DNA of 21,794 nucleotides, taken from contig CALESB010000045.1 of NCBI GenBank assembly GCA_937906995.1, positions 1-21,794 on the forward strand, in the 5' to 3' direction. The first letter of the stretch is position 1; every line of letters begins with the position of its first letter. The notes below the pieces were generated by a model that was not told where the DNA came from, searched no databases, and saw only the letters and a program-made list of their open reading frames with translations. Of this stretch, positions 1 to 8,669 are shown one piece after another. A program made the translations under genes and the position numbers. This DNA is from an uncultured Sutterella sp. (GTDB taxonomy: Bacteria > Pseudomonadota > Gammaproteobacteria > Burkholderiales > Burkholderiaceae_F).

Positions 1-40
1 CTGTACTAACATCTAACGCCTTATCTGTACTATTTTTAAA

Positions 41-84
41 TGCCTTCTGACAATTGATACGTTTCTTCTGGCTGTGAGAAGGCA
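41..84 (-). terminator. Inverted repeat, possible weak terminator of the minus-strand glycosyltransferase
   Basis: Perfect 8-base arms TGCCTTCT (41-48) and AGAAGGCA (77-84) enclose a 28-base loop, 30 bases beyond the stop codon of the minus-strand gene. Read on the minus strand the hairpin is followed by TTTAAAAATA, only a short T-run. The long loop and weak tail make this a marginal terminator. Confidence 0.3.
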
Positions 85-114
85 AAATAACATTTCATAA
101 TATATTCATTGAAC

Positions 115-2544
115 CTACCTAAAGCATTTATTTAGAATTCTTAAAAGGTTGAGTAACACATTTTTTCTAAAGCTTCCATCTGGAGCAATTCGTTTAATTA
201 CTTCCACCATCCTGTCGTAACGATAAATTTTTCTTTGAATATTTATTGGTGTTGTTTTATCTGCATAAACATATTTTGTTTCAACAACACATCTTGTTAG
301 TAGTTCTGAGGCTGTGAATTTTTTATCGTAGTTATTAACAGCATTGCTTATCAATTGCAGGTGGTACAACATATGTAATTGCTCAGTGGAGACTTGTTTT
401 TTTGGTTTTGCTAAGTCGGACAGAAAATTTTGCCATTTTTGAAGTTTTGATTCAATGAGAGCTGCATTGAGGTTCTCCTTACCAATGCAATCATAGCGTT
501 GCTGATTATTTAAAATATCCACTACAACACAAACTTCTGTATCAACTTCATCATTACATTGAATAAGTAAATGGGGATTGATATGTTCAAAATCTGCTAC
601 ACAAGATTTTGTGGTACAAACCGTAGGTACGCCTAGGTTCAAAGCTGTTTGTATAGTGGATGGGACATGATTCGCACAGTCGGTGACTAAAAGCAACGCT
701 GCGCTTTCAAAGAAAGGTTGCAGATTTGTTTGAGGTCCTTGCCAAATAATATTGTTTTCTAGATGTTGAGATCTTAGGTACTGATCAAGTGTCTCCTTTG
801 CCCTGTCGTTGCTAGCGGGGCCCACAAGTTCACAAATAGTATGTGGTTGAGCTTCGATGATTTTTTTGAAAAATTTCAGTACATTTTGAAAGTCTTCGCC
901 CATATCAATTACACCAACCCATAAAAGTCGGTTTCTGGTTGGTTGACTATATGATCTAAAAGTATCAAAGCTAATGGGAATGGGTAAACAGTTGCAATTG
1001 ATACCATATTGGCGGTAAAAAGTCTCATCAATTTGATTTGATACGATGACTTTATCAGCTAAACATAACGCTTGAATTTCATGGAAAAAATTACTGAGTC
1101 CCTTTCTAAGTTGAGTTGCAGAATAGCCTGATAAGTTAAATACGACCTTGACGTTTATGGACTTCAATAATGTAGTGTCATAGAGCCAAAGATTTTGATT
1201 ATCGCCATGGTAAATGACTGCATCAATGCTGTGGCTTTGGACTAGTGACAATAAATCATCCCCCCGTCCTTTTAAATAGGAACCGCTAATGATATTCCAT
1301 TGTGTATCACTGCCTAAATGTGAAGAATTTCTCTTTTCATCTAGATCAGTTATTAAAATGATTTTGTAGCCCAATTTCTGTAATAACTCAATTTTCCAAT
1401 CTATATCTTGTTTGCCTACGCCTGCTTGGTAAGTTCCAACATAAACGGCTATGGTTTTGATTTCCTTTGTCACATGCGGAAAGTCCAAAGAAGAAACAAC
1501 TTCTCTGAATTTATTATCACAGAAGATATTATGTTCTTTGATTTTTCTGAGAATAATGCTTGAAGAATGATTTTTAAGTAATAACGAAAGTCCTGCAACC
1601 ATATCTTTAGCAGGAAGGGCCTTAAATCGGAAGAGTAGTGTGTTAAAGAGGTTTTCTTTGAACCAAGATAACGCTTGATGATAGCCTTGGCTTTCTAGTG
1701 AAAGCGTAATCAATACTTGCTCCAAAAGCTCAATGATTTTTGGCTCATCAACGTAATCTTCGAATTTAGTTAGGCAAACAGTGCTTGTAGAAATGCCAAC
1801 ACCAACTCGATAGGTGTAACAATTTAAATTTGATAGGTATTGATATGATTCAGAAAATAAGCAATATACAAAGTAAAGGAATGCGTCTTCAGCGCAAACA
1901 ATATGTTCATTAGGAATGAGTTTAATTGTTTTTTTCAAAATATCCGTACGAAAAACTTTATTGCAAAGATTCCAGGACGCTTGTCTTGAGTCCGAGAAGG
2001 AATTTAAAATAATATTTTCAGAGCCCCGAATTTCATAATCTTTATTGGGACAATTGAACCATTGAGCCACGTCATTGTTTCTAGCTACATTTTGTCCAAC
2101 GCAATTGATGTGAAATTGAAGAATGTCAACATTGATTTTTTCAGTTGTTGTAATGAGTGTCTCAAGAGTATCTGCGGATGGGTAATAATCATCACTATCG
2201 ATAAATGTAATGAAGGGCGCCGAGGCCATAGCAATCCCATAATTTCTTGCAGCATAAGTTCCTTGATTTTCTGAAAAATGAACGACTTTAGCTCGAACTT
2301 CAGTTAATGCCCATGCGCCAAGCAAATCACCACAGTGATCGGGGGAAGCATCGTTAATAACTATAAATTCAACTTCTTTAAGCGTTTGAGACGATAAACT
2401 ACGCAGGCAGGAGCTCAACCAAATTTCGACGTTATATACAGGAACGACAACCGAAAGACGAGGAGTAGTCTTTAAAGATGTGCCCCCCCCTAAGGGAGCT
2501 ACTAATTGCTTGTCATGCATGGTAACTTTAATATTGCGTGTCAT
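115..2544 (-). CDS. Two-domain glycosyltransferase (GT2 + GT4), 809 aa, with G8 tract near the start
   Basis: Probable cytoplasmic glycosyltransferase for surface polysaccharide, using nucleotide-sugar donors; the sugars cannot be told from sequence. The GT2 (GT-A) domain spans about residues 29-260: LSVVVPVYN, then IVINDAS with D65, the metal-binding DSDD at 116-119, and CAED as likely catalytic base. A second domain, about 365-690, has the alternating strand/helix look of a GT-B (GT4-like) enzyme. The last ~45 residues carry a tail, RYDRMVEVIKRIAPDGSFRK, shared with the plus-strand paralogue at 3622-5994. The start at 2544 has no good Shine-Dalgarno; ATG at 2520 is an alternative, and both lie upstream of an eight-G run in codons 19-21 that could switch the gene on and off. 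It is divergent from the other two glycosyltransferases. Single-function or inactive-domain versions cannot be excluded. Confidence 0.85.
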   Translation of the reverse strand: MTRNIKVTMHDKQLVAPLGGGTSLKTTPRLSVVVPVYNVEIWLSSCLRSLSSQTLKEVEFIVINDASPDHCGDLLGAWALTEVRAKVVHFSENQGTYAARNYGIAMASAPFITFIDSDDYYPSADTLETLITTTEKINVDILQFHINCVGQNVARNNDVAQWFNCPNKDYEIRGSENIILNSFSDSRQASWNLCNKVFRTDILKKTIKLIPNEHIVCAEDAFLYFVYCLFSESYQYLSNLNCYTYRVGVGISTSTVCLTKFEDYVDEPKIIELLEQVLITLSLESQGYHQALSWFKENLFNTLLFRFKALPAKDMVAGLSLLLKNHSSSIILRKIKEHNIFCDNKFREVVSSLDFPHVTKEIKTIAVYVGTYQAGVGKQDIDWKIELLQKLGYKIILITDLDEKRNSSHLGSDTQWNIISGSYLKGRGDDLLSLVQSHSIDAVIYHGDNQNLWLYDTTLLKSINVKVVFNLSGYSATQLRKGLSNFFHEIQALCLADKVIVSNQIDETFYRQYGINCNCLPIPISFDTFRSYSQPTRNRLLWVGVIDMGEDFQNVLKFFKKIIEAQPHTICELVGPASNDRAKETLDQYLRSQHLENNIIWQGPQTNLQPFFESAALLLVTDCANHVPSTIQTALNLGVPTVCTTKSCVADFEHINPHLLIQCNDEVDTEVCVVVDILNNQQRYDCIGKENLNAALIESKLQKWQNFLSDLAKPKKQVSTEQLHMLYHLQLISNAVNNYDKKFTASELLTRCVVETKYVYADKTTPINIQRKIYRYDRMVEVIKRIAPDGSFRKNVLLNLLRILNKCFR
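2483..2490 (-). repeat. G8 homopolymer in the glycosyltransferase coding strand (candidate phase-variation tract)
   Basis: Eight consecutive C on the plus strand give GGGGGGGG in the coding strand, encoding part of the LGGG just before the GT2 domain. At the present length the frame is open. Losing one G brings TAA at the fourth codon after the tract; gaining one brings TAA after 16 further codons. No in-frame ATG follows until residue 106, inside the catalytic domain, so slippage would abolish the protein. This is the architecture of a contingency locus; switching itself is inferred. Confidence 0.6.
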
Positions 2545-2669
2545 AATTTAATGGGTAGTTCAGAGAAATGATAGACGTATAATGGACACTATGAAAGACA
2601 ATATAAACCAACTCATACTGCGTTAACAAATCGCTATATTAATCACGGAACCTATACTCTGAATCTACA

Positions 2670-2699
2670 ATATTAGCTATTGATTTAGATCGAAGTCAA
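2670..2699 (-). promoter_or_regulatory. Candidate sigma-70 promoter for the minus-strand glycosyltransferase
   Basis: On the minus strand TTGACT (2699-2694) and TAATAT (2675-2670) are separated by 18 bases. Transcription would start about 115-120 bases before the ATG at 2544, leaving a fairly long leader. The 2545-2741 interval is the divergent intergenic region, so it should also hold the promoter of the plus-strand pair, for which I see no convincing match. Confidence 0.35.
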
Positions 2700-2741
2700 A
2701 ATAATCCGTATTTTCCATATTCGATGAAAAATTGAAGTGTT

Positions 2742-3578
2742 ATGCAAACGCCCTTACCTTTTGTTAGTGTGGTGATCCCTGTGTATAACGTCTTCTCTTA
2801 TTTAGAAGACTGTTTGAATTCAGTGATCCATCAAAGTTACACGAATCTTGAAATTCTTTGCATCGATGACTGTAGTACCGATGGCTCCATCGAAATTATT
2901 AAAAATTTTGCAATTCTTGAGCCGAGAATCCGTCTTATCAGTCATCAAAAAAATTTAGGTTTGGGGGCCGCAAGAAATACGGGGATAGAACTGGCTCGAG
3001 GGGACTACATCTACTTTTTGGATTCAGATGATTATATTAAAACGGATACCATTGAAAAGCTTATTCAAAGAGCGTTAGAAACGGATGCCGATGTTGTTGT
3101 CGGTGGAGCCTTGGCTTTTCCCCATGACGCATCCCTTGAAATGGATTCATATATTCAAGAGTTAAATCAATTCCTTGAAATTAAAGTCGGGGATAGTGTC
3201 GTCAATGAGGCTAACTTTCGCCAATTGCATGACGCGATAGCATGTGTTGCTTGGGGGAAGCTCTATCTGACTTCCTTTTTAAGAGATAATTACCTTCAGT
3301 TCGTAGAAAAGAAAATTTTGCATGAAGATAATGGGTTTCATATTAAAGTACTGTCCAGTGAACCTCGTATTGCGACTATAAAAGAGCGTTTATATCAATA
3401 TCGGATTCGGAAAAGTAGCATTATGCAAGCAAGTTTGAAGGATTCGCATCGCCGAAAACTGAATTTGAAAATGTCGTTGGAAAATGCGTTGTATTACATG
3501 GCTGTAACAAAGAAGAATCCTACGTTTATCAACGTTACTAAGGATATCTTTAAGTGGGTATTTGAGATAAAAGAATAA
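2742..3578 (+). CDS. Single-domain family 2 glycosyltransferase, 278 aa
   Basis: GT-A glycosyltransferase, probably adding one sugar to a growing surface glycan. The N-terminus goes directly into the fold: VSVVIPVYNV at 8-17, LCIDDCSTDGS with D42-D43, the ARNTGIE segment at 78-84, and the metal-binding DSDD at 94-97. The HED in KILHEDNGFH about two-thirds along is the likely catalytic-base region. The length fits compact bacterial GT2 enzymes. There is only a weak GAAG before the ATG. The gene lies 43 bases upstream of the larger fusion on the same strand and is probably cotranscribed with it. Donor and acceptor are unknown. A G5 and an A7 run occur inside the gene, but these are not exceptional for this composition. 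Confidence 0.85.
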   Translation: MQTPLPFVSVVIPVYNVFSYLEDCLNSVIHQSYTNLEILCIDDCSTDGSIEIIKNFAILEPRIRLISHQKNLGLGAARNTGIELARGDYIYFLDSDDYIKTDTIEKLIQRALETDADVVVGGALAFPHDASLEMDSYIQELNQFLEIKVGDSVVNEANFRQLHDAIACVAWGKLYLTSFLRDNYLQFVEKKILHEDNGFHIKVLSSEPRIATIKERLYQYRIRKSSIMQASLKDSHRRKLNLKMSLENALYYMAVTKKNPTFINVTKDIFKWVFEIKE

Positions 3579-3621
3579 AGAGGGTTAAATGTAGCTTGAT
3601 GTGAGAGTTCTGGAGGAAGAC

Positions 3622-5994
3622 ATGTTTGAGCATCCTGTTGAGCAACTAAGTAAGAGATCAGTGATACAGTTGTCAGTCCTCATCCCAGTTTATAACGTCC
3701 AAAAATGGTTAGGAGAGTGCTTAGATAGCCTATCTGTTCAGACTTTAGAAAATGTTGAGTATATTTTTGTCGATGATGGATCAACTGATCGAAGTGGTGA
3801 ACTCTTAGATAGCTTTGCCTTTAAAGACGCTAGAGTAAAGGTCATTCACCTATCGGATAACGAAGGTCTATTAAAGGCTCGCAAGCATGCTATTGATGCG
3901 GCAAGTGGAAAATACACATTAATTTTAGATAGTGATGACTTTTTACCAAGCAAAACTACATTAGAAGAGCTCTTATTCTTAGCTCAAACAAACAACGTTA
4001 ATATTTTGCAGTTTTCTATTGCTTGTTGTGGTGGCGTACAAGAACAAGTGTCTGGAAACGAAAACTATCTCAATTATCCAACAGAGTACTCTATTTCAGG
4101 TTACCAGAGCATTCTTAATAACGTTTTTTCGAATAAGAAAAAAGGGACTTTCACTCTTTGGAATAAGATTTATCGAACTGCGATTCTAAAGCAAGCTGCT
4201 AAGCACATACCTGATCGAAAAATTATCTGTGCAGAGGACATATTCTTATTTTTTATTATTTGCCTATATGCTAAAACCTATAAGAGAGTTCTGACTCCAC
4301 CATACTATGTGTATCGACTTGGTAGTGGAGTGTCCACTGGTGACGTCACCATCGAAAAATATCACCAATATGCTGCTGAGCCATTGATTATTAAAGATCT
4401 TCAGTCAGTTATCAAGACTACTAATTATGATGAAGACCCTGTAATAACAGAAGCGTTGCAATGGTTAAAGTCAAATATGTTGGACTACCAACTCTATCGC
4501 TTGAGTCTGCTTCAAGAGTCACAACGCCCAGAAGGTCTAGGGTACTTATTGACTTACAATCAGCCTCAGGATGTCATTGGAAAGTTTTCGCAAACGCCTC
4601 GTTTTTCTCAAGAGGCTTTTGTCAATATGGCATTAGATTTAAAACGGCCTTCTCATCAACCTGAAAAGACAACTCAAGTCTTAGCCATTTATGCTGATGA
4701 ATGCACAAATGAACATTTTTTTAACCAACATATTCCAATTTTACAAACGCTGAACTATCAACTGGTACTTATTTCAGAAAAAGAAAAGATTTTACCCTCA
4801 ATACTGGAAGGTGTCTCTCGAGAAGCTTTGCCTGCTAGTTATTCTGAGCATCGCGCTCAAGTTTGGTCAAAGATTGCTCAAACTCACAAAGTTGACGCGG
4901 TACTCTACTTAAATTCATATCACAAGCATTGTCCTTACGATACCGTTTTACTTCAGCAATTGGGAGTAAAGGTCATTTACTTTCAAGAGGAGTCGGCGTG
5001 TTTGGCAGTGTTGAGAGGTCCTCAATCCTTAAGAAACTTCTCTAATCAAACTCAACGACTTCAATTGGCGGATGCTTTAATTGTGACAGATGCATTGGAT
5101 AAGGTTTATTACGATCAGTTAGGCATACCGACCACGTGGATACCTACATTGCCAACTGAAGTATCCATACGAACAAAGCCTTATGAACACACGCATCAAA
5201 AGGTGTTCTGGATTGCGACAGGTTGTGATGCTCAGTCACAAAAGCAAGCTATCTCTATTTTGAAAAGAGCTCTTGCATTAAAGCCGTCTATTGTTTGTGA
5301 GATTTTAGTAGACGACGCTTTTCTTTCTGATGAGCTTAAGCAATGGGCTATTGAGGATGAGCGACACGTAAAGCTTATTAAATCTGGTGAAAATGAACAG
5401 TTGAAGGTATTTCTAGAAGCAACAGTTATGTTGTTGGTTGGTCCATTGACTTCGAACTCCATCTCAAGATTTAGGAAAGCTCAAGTCTTAGGGATTCCTG
5501 TCGTAACTTATGATTTACCTGAGCTATCTTTAAATGATGGAGGCTTACATAATCACTTTTCGGGTTACGAAGGAGCAGCTCGAAGTATTATGCGCATCTT
5601 AGATAATCCAGAGTTAGCTCAAAGCTTATCGTTGAAAGCAGCTTCTGTAATGAAGCATTTTGGTAGTGAAAATATCAAAGAGACTTGGCTAAAGGTTTTA
5701 GGAAATGATCTTTATTTACCTAAAGTTCTAAATGAACAGCAAAAGGATTTTCGTTTACATCAGAAGTTAATGAACGATTTCATTGCACGTTGGGATCTTG
5801 AACCGCCGAAGCCCCAAGTTGTTATTCAAACGGAAAAGGTTTACGTTGAAAAGCCAATCTCAGCAGAGGTGCTATGTAAGATACAACGTTATGATCAATT
5901 AGTGGGGGTGGTAAAAAAGATCGCACCAGATGGGAGCGTGAGAAAGAAAATGCTTTGGAAGTTAGTGAGGGGGTTGAAGAAACTCATCTCGTAA
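3622..5994 (+). CDS. Two-domain glycosyltransferase (GT2 + GT4-like), 790 aa, paralogue of the minus-strand gene
   Basis: Probable bifunctional glycosyltransferase for surface polysaccharide. I start it at ATG 3622 because GGAGGA (3612-3617) sits five bases upstream; a GTG at 3601 in frame has no such site. The GT2 domain has LSVLIPVYN at 17-25, VDDGSTD with D51-D52, DSDD at 103-106 and a CAED motif. The second half, about 350-690, resembles a GT-B domain but its nucleotide-binding motifs are less clear than in the paralogue. The tail has KIQRYDQLVGVVKKIAPDGS followed by a basic stretch, aligning with the end of the 115-2544 product. The same domain order, length and tail show the two arose by duplication, yet this copy lacks the long G-run at its 5' end. 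The second domain's activity is uncertain. Confidence 0.85.
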   Translation: MFEHPVEQLSKRSVIQLSVLIPVYNVQKWLGECLDSLSVQTLENVEYIFVDDGSTDRSGELLDSFAFKDARVKVIHLSDNEGLLKARKHAIDAASGKYTLILDSDDFLPSKTTLEELLFLAQTNNVNILQFSIACCGGVQEQVSGNENYLNYPTEYSISGYQSILNNVFSNKKKGTFTLWNKIYRTAILKQAAKHIPDRKIICAEDIFLFFIICLYAKTYKRVLTPPYYVYRLGSGVSTGDVTIEKYHQYAAEPLIIKDLQSVIKTTNYDEDPVITEALQWLKSNMLDYQLYRLSLLQESQRPEGLGYLLTYNQPQDVIGKFSQTPRFSQEAFVNMALDLKRPSHQPEKTTQVLAIYADECTNEHFFNQHIPILQTLNYQLVLISEKEKILPSILEGVSREALPASYSEHRAQVWSKIAQTHKVDAVLYLNSYHKHCPYDTVLLQQLGVKVIYFQEESACLAVLRGPQSLRNFSNQTQRLQLADALIVTDALDKVYYDQLGIPTTWIPTLPTEVSIRTKPYEHTHQKVFWIATGCDAQSQKQAISILKRALALKPSIVCEILVDDAFLSDELKQWAIEDERHVKLIKSGENEQLKVFLEATVMLLVGPLTSNSISRFRKAQVLGIPVVTYDLPELSLNDGGLHNHFSGYEGAARSIMRILDNPELAQSLSLKAASVMKHFGSENIKETWLKVLGNDLYLPKVLNEQQKDFRLHQKLMNDFIARWDLEPPKPQVVIQTEKVYVEKPISAEVLCKIQRYDQLVGVVKKIAPDGSVRKKMLWKLVRGLKKLIS

Positions 5995-6081
5995 TAGAAG
6001 TCTTATTGCTGCCACGTTAGGATGGTGTTTAATACAACGATTCCGTTGAGCCCCACGACTGTCATAGTCCTATACGAGATG

Positions 6082-6117
6082 ACTTGTTTTTGGCTGATAA
6101 AGTTTGACAAAACAAGT
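6082..6117. repeat. 9-base inverted repeat in the intergenic region
   Basis: Perfect arms ACTTGTTTT (6082-6090) and AAAACAAGT (6109-6117) enclose 18 bases. Neither side has a T-run, so it is not an ordinary terminator. It lies between the end of the glycosyltransferase block and the next gene; a TTGACA at 6104-6109 overlaps the right arm, so a regulatory site is possible, but no good -10 follows. Confidence 0.35.
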
Positions 6118-6190
6118 AGGTTTGAAAAATGTAACAGACGGGACTAAGCTTTTAACATTAGTCTTGATTTATAAGTGGTAAGAGGCCCCA

Positions 6191-6694
6191 ATGATTAATA
6201 AAAACACAGAGGTTGAGCAAAGTCTTTATAAGATCGGTGATCCTAAGCGAGCACTAAGTCGCTTGTTTATTGCGGTATTCTTTGTAGCATTAGCCGTCAT
6301 ATCGTTGCTGGGCAGTTATGGCTTTTTATGGGTAATGCTCTTTTTATTATTTGCAGCACTTTATTTCTTGAAATATCAGCAGATCAAAGATGGGTATTTA
6401 ATTGATTTGTCAGAACGCACCTTTAGTTTTCCTGCCAGTTATGCATCTGCCAATTCCATCGGTGAGCTCTTTTATCCAGAATACATTGCAAGGGTTTTAG
6501 GGTTAAAACGTATTACAGTTTCAGTAAGTGACATTCGTGAAATTAGTAGCTACTACTCAGGTCACTATTACGTGAGAATCAACGGCAACTTCGGGGCTTA
6601 TCAGTTGTGCTTTAAAGATAAGGGCAAGCGGGATGAGTTGTACTCATTGATTGTTCAGATTAATAATATGGGGACGCCGGTGGTGAATCGGTAA
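6191..6694 (+). CDS. Small inner-membrane protein of unknown function, 167 aa
   Basis: I do not recognise the family. Residues 24-41 and 43-60 form two closely spaced hydrophobic segments, likely a transmembrane hairpin, preceded by a short polar N-terminus with KR at the boundary. The remaining ~105 residues are soluble-looking and mostly beta (YLIDLSERTFSF, ITVSVSDIREISSY, YYVRINGNFGAYQLCFKD), reminiscent of a bacterial PH-like domain behind a membrane anchor; this is a resemblance only. AAGAGG at 6180-6185 lies five bases before the ATG and supports the start. The next gene follows 41 bases later on the same strand, so the two may be cotranscribed. Confidence 0.65.
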   Translation: MINKNTEVEQSLYKIGDPKRALSRLFIAVFFVALAVISLLGSYGFLWVMLFLLFAALYFLKYQQIKDGYLIDLSERTFSFPASYASANSIGELFYPEYIARVLGLKRITVSVSDIREISSYYSGHYYVRINGNFGAYQLCFKDKGKRDELYSLIVQINNMGTPVVNR

Positions 6695-6735
6695 TTTATT
6701 AATCTTGATTGATATTCCGAGTTAGGAGTTTTGTA

Positions 6736-7425
6736 ATGGCAGATAGATCCTCTTCAAATTTAAAGAGTTATAACGCTTCATATGATGCTTTGTGTAAGTT
6801 TTTTGCAAAAGCAGATTTTAGTAGCGATTCTGATGCAGTGATCCAAGGTGTTCATATGGTTTATGGATGGATGCCGACTATTATAAATCTCACAAAATCA
6901 TCGAATGTGATTGATGAGGCATCTGGCGCGTTTAATCAGCAGGCATTAAAAGAAATTGGACGCATTATGCAGGAAGCTAAAAAAGCAAAGAGAGAAGATT
7001 ACAATTCCGAGAACTGCTCAAATAATATTTTTAATAGTAAATCAAAGACTGGGGCAAAAAGTGACTTTGAAAAATTAGTTATGTTTGTAAATAACTCAGT
7101 CGTAGGTTCATCCAAAGTATTGCATTTTTGTAATCCAGAGGTCTTTCCGATTTGTGATAGTAAAATTCAAAACAAATTAAATTTATCCGAAGATACTAAG
7201 CTGACGATAAATGTGTATAAGAAATATTTGGCTGGAATTCTTAAGATGTCAGATGAGAAGGAAATTGTTAAACTCAAAAAGCTAGGATTTGTAATAGACT
7301 CAGAATCTTCCATTAGTAAGGTTAGACAGATCGAGTTGCAATTATTTGAAATGTCTCAAAAAGAGAATGAGATGGATCAAGAAAATGAAAAAGATAAAGG
7401 ATTAATGGAATATTTCAAGTCTTAA
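6736..7425 (+). CDS. Uncharacterised soluble protein with SKVLHF-NPEVFPI-DS motif, 229 aa
   Basis: Function unknown. ATG 6736 is chosen because AGGAG (6724-6728) stands seven bases upstream; the in-frame TTG at 6709 lacks one. There is no signal peptide or membrane segment. The central motif at residues 125-144 (SSKVLHFCNPEVFPICDSKI) resembles a conserved block, 'SK-LHF--P--FPI-D', that I recall from hypothetical bacterial proteins, some from accessory or defence-type regions; no activity can be assigned from it. The C-terminus, about 195-229, is strongly charged and rich in E, K and Q, probably helical or coiled coil. Codon use and AT content match the neighbouring accessory genes. It may form a two-gene unit with the membrane protein upstream. 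Confidence 0.6.
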   Translation: MADRSSSNLKSYNASYDALCKFFAKADFSSDSDAVIQGVHMVYGWMPTIINLTKSSNVIDEASGAFNQQALKEIGRIMQEAKKAKREDYNSENCSNNIFNSKSKTGAKSDFEKLVMFVNNSVVGSSKVLHFCNPEVFPICDSKIQNKLNLSEDTKLTINVYKKYLAGILKMSDEKEIVKLKKLGFVIDSESSISKVRQIELQLFEMSQKENEMDQENEKDKGLMEYFKS

Positions 7426-7588
7426 GAAGAATCCGGCGCGTCCATAGCTATATGCACACACCAAATGCAAGTAGGGCTTAGGTAATTACAACTTTCGATT
7501 TAACTCCTGAAGGATGTGATGAAGCTCGTAAAGAACAGTGCTATTAAGTTTGTTCGTTCTTTGCTGCCCAATAAAAGATTCCTAATGA

Positions 7589-8539
7589 TTAATTACAAGA
7601 GAGTTTGCTTATGGAGTGATGAGAAAAACTTTCTCTGAAATCTTTTTGATTCATCAACCACCCCGTGTGATCGATTAAATCGATCATTGCTTGTTCAGTT
7701 AGCATTTTGCTCAAACTGTCGAGCTTTTTGTCATTTGTTGGAATCGTTTGAATGTTTCGATACCACACGCCTTGAATGGGTCTACCCGCACGATCTTTGA
7801 ATTCAATGACAAGTTGACCAGAGTATTTGCTTTCAGTTGGTAATACATTCAATTGAACGGATACAAAGCAGAAAATATCGGCATCCTTTTGCTGAGTGAC
7901 CTTTCTAAAATGCTGTGCTAACTCTTTTTGAAGTGCGGTATCAAAACTTTTAACATTTAACGTATATGTATGGCTCCCGTTTTTAAAGACTAGATCCGAA
8001 AGGTTTAGGTCCTGAACTGCGACAGATAACGGGAGTTTTTTTGAACGTTTGGTAAGTTTATAAAAATTGGGCTTTACTGTATCTGCAGTAATTGTTGGTG
8101 CATCTAAGAGCAAGTCATCATTTGGAAATGCTTCTTTTTTGTTTTTGGTCCATCCGAGATTTTTCAGACAGTTTTCATATCTTTCTTCTCTGGCCATAAG
8201 GGCTGCTATTTGTACGAAAGATGTTGTCATTGATTGCATCATATCCGCCATTGATGGCGTGGCAGTAACTTGGGCGTTATAGGTTGTTTCATAGCCACCA
8301 AACATTGGTCTTGTATACGATTGTCCGTTGATTTGGTATTGATAATTTTGGACTTGATGCGATGGTGGAATTTGAACAGAACCATCTGCATATGCACGGC
8401 ATTGCATTTGATCTCTTTCAAAATTTACCTGAGCTGTGTTTGCATCAAGACAGTTAGGGTTGTAGTACAACGTTTGACAGCCTGTTAGCGTCAGAGTCAA
8501 GGTTAGCCAGGCGATTTTTTGGAAGGTTGAGTTTTTCAT
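7589..8539 (-). CDS. Outer-envelope lipoprotein of unknown function, 316 aa
   Basis: A predicted lipoprotein. From ATG 8539 the N-terminus is a classical signal peptide: K2, a hydrophobic stretch at 9-19 and the lipobox LTGC with lipidated C21. A TTG two codons upstream is less likely; neither start has a clear Shine-Dalgarno. After the lipobox comes a polar region with a NPNCL...C pattern and several QYQ/YNAQ segments, then an ~150-residue C-terminal domain beginning near SDLVFKNGSHTYTL. The overall form is loosely like DUF4136-type lipoproteins, but I do not claim membership. It is a single-gene unit on the minus strand, 130 bases downstream of the gntR-type gene on the same strand. No partner gene suggests its job. 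Confidence 0.7.
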   Translation of the reverse strand: MKNSTFQKIAWLTLTLTLTGCQTLYYNPNCLDANTAQVNFERDQMQCRAYADGSVQIPPSHQVQNYQYQINGQSYTRPMFGGYETTYNAQVTATPSMADMMQSMTTSFVQIAALMAREERYENCLKNLGWTKNKKEAFPNDDLLLDAPTITADTVKPNFYKLTKRSKKLPLSVAVQDLNLSDLVFKNGSHTYTLNVKSFDTALQKELAQHFRKVTQQKDADIFCFVSVQLNVLPTESKYSGQLVIEFKDRAGRPIQGVWYRNIQTIPTNDKKLDSLSKMLTEQAMIDLIDHTGWLMNQKDFRESFSHHSISKLSCN

Positions 8540-8669
8540 TGTCAAAGGTTATAAATTTTTAAAAGAGAAAAGTTAGGTATAGATTTTAGACCTTTCGTTT
8601 ATTGGTATTATGATGATATGAGGAAAGTTGTTTTTTATCTGTAATCGAGATGCATTGTGTAAGCCTCTA

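Noticed and set aside
5232..5462. 76-codon minus-strand frame inside the second glycosyltransferase fusion
   Set aside because: Out-of-frame shadow with no ribosome site and no recognisable domain.
7426..7588. Short plus-strand frame ending FDLTPEGCDEARKEQCY
   Set aside because: About 22 codons after a stop, with no ribosome site or recognisable family; it could be a gene remnant but cannot be supported.
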